NCBI GenBank assembly: GCA_030526195.1 | Contig: JAUNDG010000005.1 | Location: forward strand, 51,165 to 115,164 | Reading direction: 5' to 3' | DNA from: Lachnospiraceae bacterium | GTDB taxonomy: Bacteria; Bacillota; Clostridia; Lachnospirales; Lachnospiraceae | DNA: 64,000 nt | Part shown: positions 60,713 through 64,000 of the stretch, piece by piece | Layout of the letters: each line of letters begins with the position of its first letter | How positions within the stretch are numbered: position 1 is the stretch's first letter | Notes under the pieces: generated by a model | Seen by the model: only the letters and a program-made list of their open reading frames with translations | Databases searched by the model: none | Told to the model about the DNA's origin: nothing | Program-made: the position numbers and the translations under genes

Positions 60713-61999
60713 ATGAAAAAAAGAATACTGGCACTTTTCCTGACCACAACACTGGTGATGGCCTGTGCCGTACCGGTTTTGGCGGATCGCCAGAGCGATC
60801 TGGAGGCTCAGAGAGCCGCCAACAGCAGCGCACTGAACACAGCCAAGGCTGAGATCGCGCAGCGTGAGGAAGCCATTAACATTCTGGATCAGGAGATTGC
60901 CGACCTTGACGATCAGCTGGTCACCCTGATTTCCAACATCGAGATCCTGAAGGGCGATATTCAGCGCACAAGGGATGACATCGCCACTAAGACAACAGAA
61001 CTGGCCGACGCCGAGGTCCGCAAGGATGATCAGTATGCGGCCATGACAAGCCGTATTCAGTATATTTACGAAAATGGTGACGGCAGCAGTTGGCTGTCTT
61101 ATATTTTAAAAGCCGAAGACCTGGCCGACCTGCTCAACCGTGCCGATTATACCCAGCAGATGCACAAGTATGATCGCGACATGCTGGAGGATTTCAAGGC
61201 CACCATCGTTGAGATTCAGGACATCAAAGCCAACCTCGAAATGAACGAGGCACAGCTGGAAGAAGAAGAGAAGAATCTGGAACAGCAGCAGGTTGAGCTG
61301 AACGAGAAGCTGGACGAAAAGAGAGCGGATTCAGCCAATTATGCCTCTGAGATCAGTGCTCTGAATAAGAAAGCCGATCAGCTGACCGGTGAGATCCGGA
61401 AGGCTAACGAAGAGATCGCCCGGATCGAAGCCGAAAAGGCGGAAGCCGCCAGACGTGAAGCGGAAGAAGCCGCCCGCAAAGCCGCCGAGGAAGAGGCTCG
61501 CCGTCAGGCAGAAGCCGATCGCAATAAGCAGGCTCAGCAGGAAACACAGCAGCAGGAACAGGCCCAGCAGCCTTCAGCGCCGCAGCCGCAGCCGGAACAG
61601 CCCTCGACTCCCGCACCGCAGCCGGAACAGTCTGTGGGTGACAGTTCAGGTTCATCAGCCGGTCGTGCCGTGGTCAGCTTCGCGATGAACTTCATTGGCG
61701 GCCCCTACAAATGGGGTGGTGAGAGCCTGACAGAAGGGGCGGATTGCTCCGGTTTTGTGAAAGCCGTTTATGCCAACTTCGGCATCGGTCTTCCCCACAG
61801 CTCAGCAGCGCTGGCCGGTGTGGGTGTCCCCGTTTCCATGAACGACATTCAGCCCGGTGACATTGTGTGTTACTCCGGTCATGTGGGCATTTATGCCGGT
61901 AACAACACGCTGGTTCATGCCAGCAACGAGATTACCGGTATCACCACAACCTCTCCGATCACTTACAGAACGATTGTGGCGATCCGAAGAGTTGTCTAA
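60713..61999 (+). CDS. Secreted NlpC/P60 peptidoglycan endopeptidase with coiled coil (PcsB/CwlO-like)
   Basis: 428 residues from ATG 60713 (AGAGG at 60701-60705). Signal peptide to about residue 25 (VLADRQSD), a long coiled coil (about 26-270; QREEAINILDQEIADLDDQL, very Ala/Glu/Lys/Arg-rich), a Pro/Gln-rich linker (about 275-310), and an NlpC/P60 domain with C345 in GADCSGF and H390 in YSGHVGIY. Such proteins cut peptide stems, usually activated by FtsEX at division or elongation sites. ftsEX is not in the window. Terminator follows. Confidence 0.92.
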   Translation: MKKRILALFLTTTLVMACAVPVLADRQSDLEAQRAANSSALNTAKAEIAQREEAINILDQEIADLDDQLVTLISNIEILKGDIQRTRDDIATKTTELADAEVRKDDQYAAMTSRIQYIYENGDGSSWLSYILKAEDLADLLNRADYTQQMHKYDRDMLEDFKATIVEIQDIKANLEMNEAQLEEEEKNLEQQQVELNEKLDEKRADSANYASEISALNKKADQLTGEIRKANEEIARIEAEKAEAARREAEEAARKAAEEEARRQAEADRNKQAQQETQQQEQAQQPSAPQPQPEQPSTPAPQPEQSVGDSSGSSAGRAVVSFAMNFIGGPYKWGGESLTEGADCSGFVKAVYANFGIGLPHSSAALAGVGVPVSMNDIQPGDIVCYSGHVGIYAGNNTLVHASNEITGITTTSPITYRTIVAIRRVV

Positions 62000-62020
62000 T
62001 CAGTATAAAATGAGTATAAT

Positions 62021-62057
62021 AGGATGGTATGCTTGGCGCGTACCATCTTATTTTTTT
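62021..62057 (+). terminator. Intrinsic terminator of the NlpC/P60 gene
   Basis: GATGGTA and TACCATC around an 11-base loop, followed by TTATTTTTTT. Confidence 0.8.
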
Positions 62058-62149
62058 CAATGAAAAATGCAGAATTGAGATGGTACCGCAGGGATAAAGA
62101 CAGGAGGCGGTTTTCTTCCTGTCCTGATGAGTGAAACGGAGACGACCGT

Positions 62150-62665
62150 ATGATCATTTTAATACATGATATGGAAAAAGCCGCATTTTCGGCCGCTTTC
62201 GGTGATTATACGGACGGCATGCGCATCATAGACAAAAGCCTCCGGGTAAGACCCTGCATCGGCTGCAGCAATTGCTGGATCCGGACACCGGGCGTGTGCC
62301 CGATCCGGGATGATCTCAGCTTCATCGCCGAGGATCTGGCCATGACCAATCGGCTGATCCTGGTGTCCCGTTGTCTTTATGGCAGTGTATCGCCCTTTGT
62401 CAAAAATGTGCTGGATCGCATGCGGGGGTATTCGACACCGCTGCTTGAAATCCATGATGACCAGAGCCGTTATAAGCTCCGTTATCCCGGTCACTTTGCT
62501 CTGGAAATGCATTTCTACGGGCCGGCCTCTGAGGAGGAGCAGAAGATCGCCCGGGAATTTGCGGAGCGGCTGGGCCACAGCATGGATGTCTCATCCCTGA
62601 AGCTATATTTTTCCGAAACACCTGAAATCGCGGCGGAGGTGCTGAATGAAAATCGCTTTGATTAA
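62150..62665 (+). CDS. Flavodoxin-fold protein with iron-sulfur-type cysteine cluster
   Basis: 171 residues. Resembles the NADPH-dependent FMN reductase/iron-sulfur flavoprotein group: RPCIGCSNCWIRTPGVC gives C-x2-C-x2-C-x7-C (residues about 38-52), then LVSRCLYGSVSPFVKNVLDR. The usual N-terminal FMN phosphate loop (GSPRxxGNT) is not recognisable, so flavin binding may depend on a partner. Its stop lies 20 bases inside the next gene, which encodes a second flavodoxin-fold protein with a normal loop; a heterodimer is possible. Confidence 0.72.
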   Translation: MIILIHDMEKAAFSAAFGDYTDGMRIIDKSLRVRPCIGCSNCWIRTPGVCPIRDDLSFIAEDLAMTNRLILVSRCLYGSVSPFVKNVLDRMRGYSTPLLEIHDDQSRYKLRYPGHFALEMHFYGPASEEEQKIAREFAERLGHSMDVSSLKLYFSETPEIAAEVLNENRFD

Positions 62666-63302
62666 TGCCAGTCCCCGTCTTCAGATGAAAAAGCATGAGC
62701 ACACCGTCACAAGCCTTCTTCTGGAGGATGTGCGACGATTGATCCGCAAGGGCAGTCAGCATGAGTTTGTGGAGTTCCACATCAAGACGGCCTATCCCGG
62801 GGAGGACATGATCCGCTCGATCCTGTCCTGTGATGTGCTGGTGATCGGATTCCCGGTGTATCTGTCGGGCTTGCCTGCCCATATGCTGTCGGCAATGGTG
62901 GCCATCGAAGAGGCTTCAGTCTGGCAGGCAAAGGAAATCATGGTCTATGCCATCGGTCACAGTGCCCTGTATGAAGCAGCGGAGGTTTTCCCCTCCCTTC
63001 ATATGCTGGAGGCCTGGTGTGAGCGCTGCAGCTTTAACTGGGGCGGTGGCATGGCCGTGGGAGCCGGTATCTCCCATGATCAAAAAAATAATGTCAGCGA
63101 TCTGGCTCTTGGCCGGCGGCGGACTTATTTGCGACGGTTGACGGGCCTCACGGAAGCCATTTCCGACGGGGTGCCCATCTTAAATGCCGGCTGCACAACG
63201 GATGCATCACGCAACTCATTTTTACGACGTTATAATCGTATGGTGCGCAAGCGTGCCAGGGAAATGGGGGTTGTGCCGGCGGACATCAAGGAGGAATCCT
63301 GA
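62646..63302 (+). CDS. NAD(P)H-dependent flavodoxin-family oxidoreductase
   Basis: 218 residues. N-terminal INASPRLQMKKHEHTVTS is an FMN phosphate-binding loop, followed by VLVIGFPVYLSGLPAHMLSAM, the second flavin strand. The C-terminal 70 residues are basic. Redox partner unknown. It overlaps the preceding gene by 20 bases, a tight translational coupling, and precedes the cobI gene by 63 bases. Confidence 0.78.
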   Translation: MKIALINASPRLQMKKHEHTVTSLLLEDVRRLIRKGSQHEFVEFHIKTAYPGEDMIRSILSCDVLVIGFPVYLSGLPAHMLSAMVAIEEASVWQAKEIMVYAIGHSALYEAAEVFPSLHMLEAWCERCSFNWGGGMAVGAGISHDQKNNVSDLALGRRRTYLRRLTGLTEAISDGVPILNAGCTTDASRNSFLRRYNRMVRKRAREMGVVPADIKEES

Positions 63303-63365
63303 GGAGCCTCCGGATTAAAATGATAATGTACAGGAATTGTTCTACTGGAAAGGAGCATTTTTAAT

Positions 63366-64000
63366 ATGAAAGGTATTTTATATGGAATCGGTGTGGGCCC
63401 GGGCGATCCGGAGCTGATGACCCTGAAGGCCTGCCGTATTATCAGAGAAAATCAGGTGATCGCTGTGCCGGGTGAAAACCCGAAGGACACAGTGGCCTAT
63501 AAGATCGCCGTTCAGGCCGTGCCGGAACTGGCTGATAAGGAACTGCTGCCCATTTACATGCCCATGGTCATGGACAAGGCCGAACAGCAGCGTCAGCATG
63601 AAGCCGGCGCCGCCAAGATCGCCGAATATCTCGACAAGGGCATCAATGTGGTCTTCCTGACTCTGGGTGATGTGACCATCTATTCCACATTTACTTATCT
63701 TCAGTTCATTCTGGAGAAGCAGGACTACACCATTTCCCTGGTCAGCGGTATTCCGTCCTTCTGTGCTGCTGCGGCCCGTACCAATGTGCCGCTGTCCATC
63801 TGGCAGGAGCCGATCCATGTGATCCCGGCCCGCCAGTCTCTGGATATCACGCTGCCGGAGGATGGCACAGTGGTTCTGATGAAATCCGGCAGCAAGATGG
63901 CCAAGGTGAAGGACATGCTCCGCAGCCAGGGTCGTCAGGCGGTTATGGTCATGGATTGCGGCATGCCCACCGAACAGATCTTCAACAGTGTGGATGAAAT
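63366..64000 (+). CDS. cobI: Precorrin-2/cobalt-factor-2 C20-methyltransferase (3' cut by window edge)
   Basis: 211 residues visible from ATG 63366 (GGAAAGGAGCATTTTTAAT upstream), open at the window end. SAM-dependent tetrapyrrole methylase fold: LYGIGVGPGDPELMTLKA at the N terminus, LTLGDVTIYSTFTY, VSGIPSFCAAAARTNVPL and VLMKSGSK. These match CbiL/CobI, which methylates C20 in corrin ring synthesis. Aerobic (CobI) or anaerobic (CbiL) type cannot be separated; an anaerobe would use the CbiL reaction. Suggests a cobalamin biosynthesis cluster to the right. Confidence 0.92.
   Translation, partial: MKGILYGIGVGPGDPELMTLKACRIIRENQVIAVPGENPKDTVAYKIAVQAVPELADKELLPIYMPMVMDKAEQQRQHEAGAAKIAEYLDKGINVVFLTLGDVTIYSTFTYLQFILEKQDYTISLVSGIPSFCAAAARTNVPLSIWQEPIHVIPARQSLDITLPEDGTVVLMKSGSKMAKVKDMLRSQGRQAVMVMDCGMPTEQIFNSVDE

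Overview
The window looks like chromosomal DNA of an anaerobic, low-to-mid GC Bacillota, most likely a Clostridia-class bacterium. Reasons: the gdpP-rplI-dnaB order, MutS2, YhaM and RlmD homologues, a VanW-domain protein, a CmpB-type membrane protein, CWB2 cell-wall repeats, NlpC/P60 hydrolases with Bacillota-type signal peptides, strong AGGAGG-like ribosome sites, and a cobalamin riboswitch. Genus cannot be fixed from the sequence. No rRNA, tRNA, CRISPR array or complete insertion sequence was seen.

Layout. 1-6832: housekeeping (end of gdpP, rplI, dnaB, glyA), a VanW-family protein and an AIR-synthase-like protein. 7100-17108: CmpB-like protein, a two-component system and mutS2 (both minus strand), a two-gene DUF6077-like membrane pair, an HtrA-like protein that has lost its catalytic triad, and yhaM; rlmD follows. 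18464-22715 is a visibly AT-richer islet with a three-part protein ending in a citrate-lyase-ligase-like domain, a 60-residue protein combining a double-glycine leader with a RanBP2-type zinc finger, and an RgpF-like protein. 22746-27381 is birA-bioY-bioD-bioA-bioB. 27518-34100 holds small membrane and LysM proteins, a CWB2 surface protein, an EEP-family phosphohydrolase and an FGGY kinase. 34126-38272: a LacI regulator divergent from a DapA-like lyase, an Nramp-like transporter without the metal-binding residues, and a VOC protein. 38567-41125: ProX-like deacylase, XRE regulator, MATE exporter. 41321-55777: NhaC antiporter, CoA-transferase, patatin, then two corrinoid protein/methyltransferase pairs with an NCS2 permease, a cysteine-desulfidase-like enzyme, a hydroxyacid dehydrogenase and a TetR regulator between them. 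56190-64000: RICIN/NlpC surface hydrolase, BMP lipoprotein, CwlO-like NlpC/P60 protein, two flavodoxin-fold proteins and the start of cobI.

The most interesting system is 45451-55777. Both methyltransferases align with monomethylamine methyltransferase MtmB, not with the better known MttB family, yet the pyrrolysine position is occupied by threonine (T205 and T210), and no pyl genes are in the window. The first pair sits behind a cobalamin riboswitch with its own terminator; near-identical TetR-type palindromes lie upstream of both pairs, next to the TetR gene. Both pairs, the NCS2 permease, the DapA-like lyase and the Nramp-like transporter show strongly biased codon use, suggesting high expression. 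I infer a corrinoid-dependent demethylation system with an unknown substrate. The corrinoid activator (RamA) and the terminal methyl acceptor enzyme are not in the window; cobI at the right edge fits a cell that makes its own corrinoid.

At least two families of short palindromic repeats are scattered through intergenic DNA, in both orientations, with one exact-length 56-bp tandem pair.
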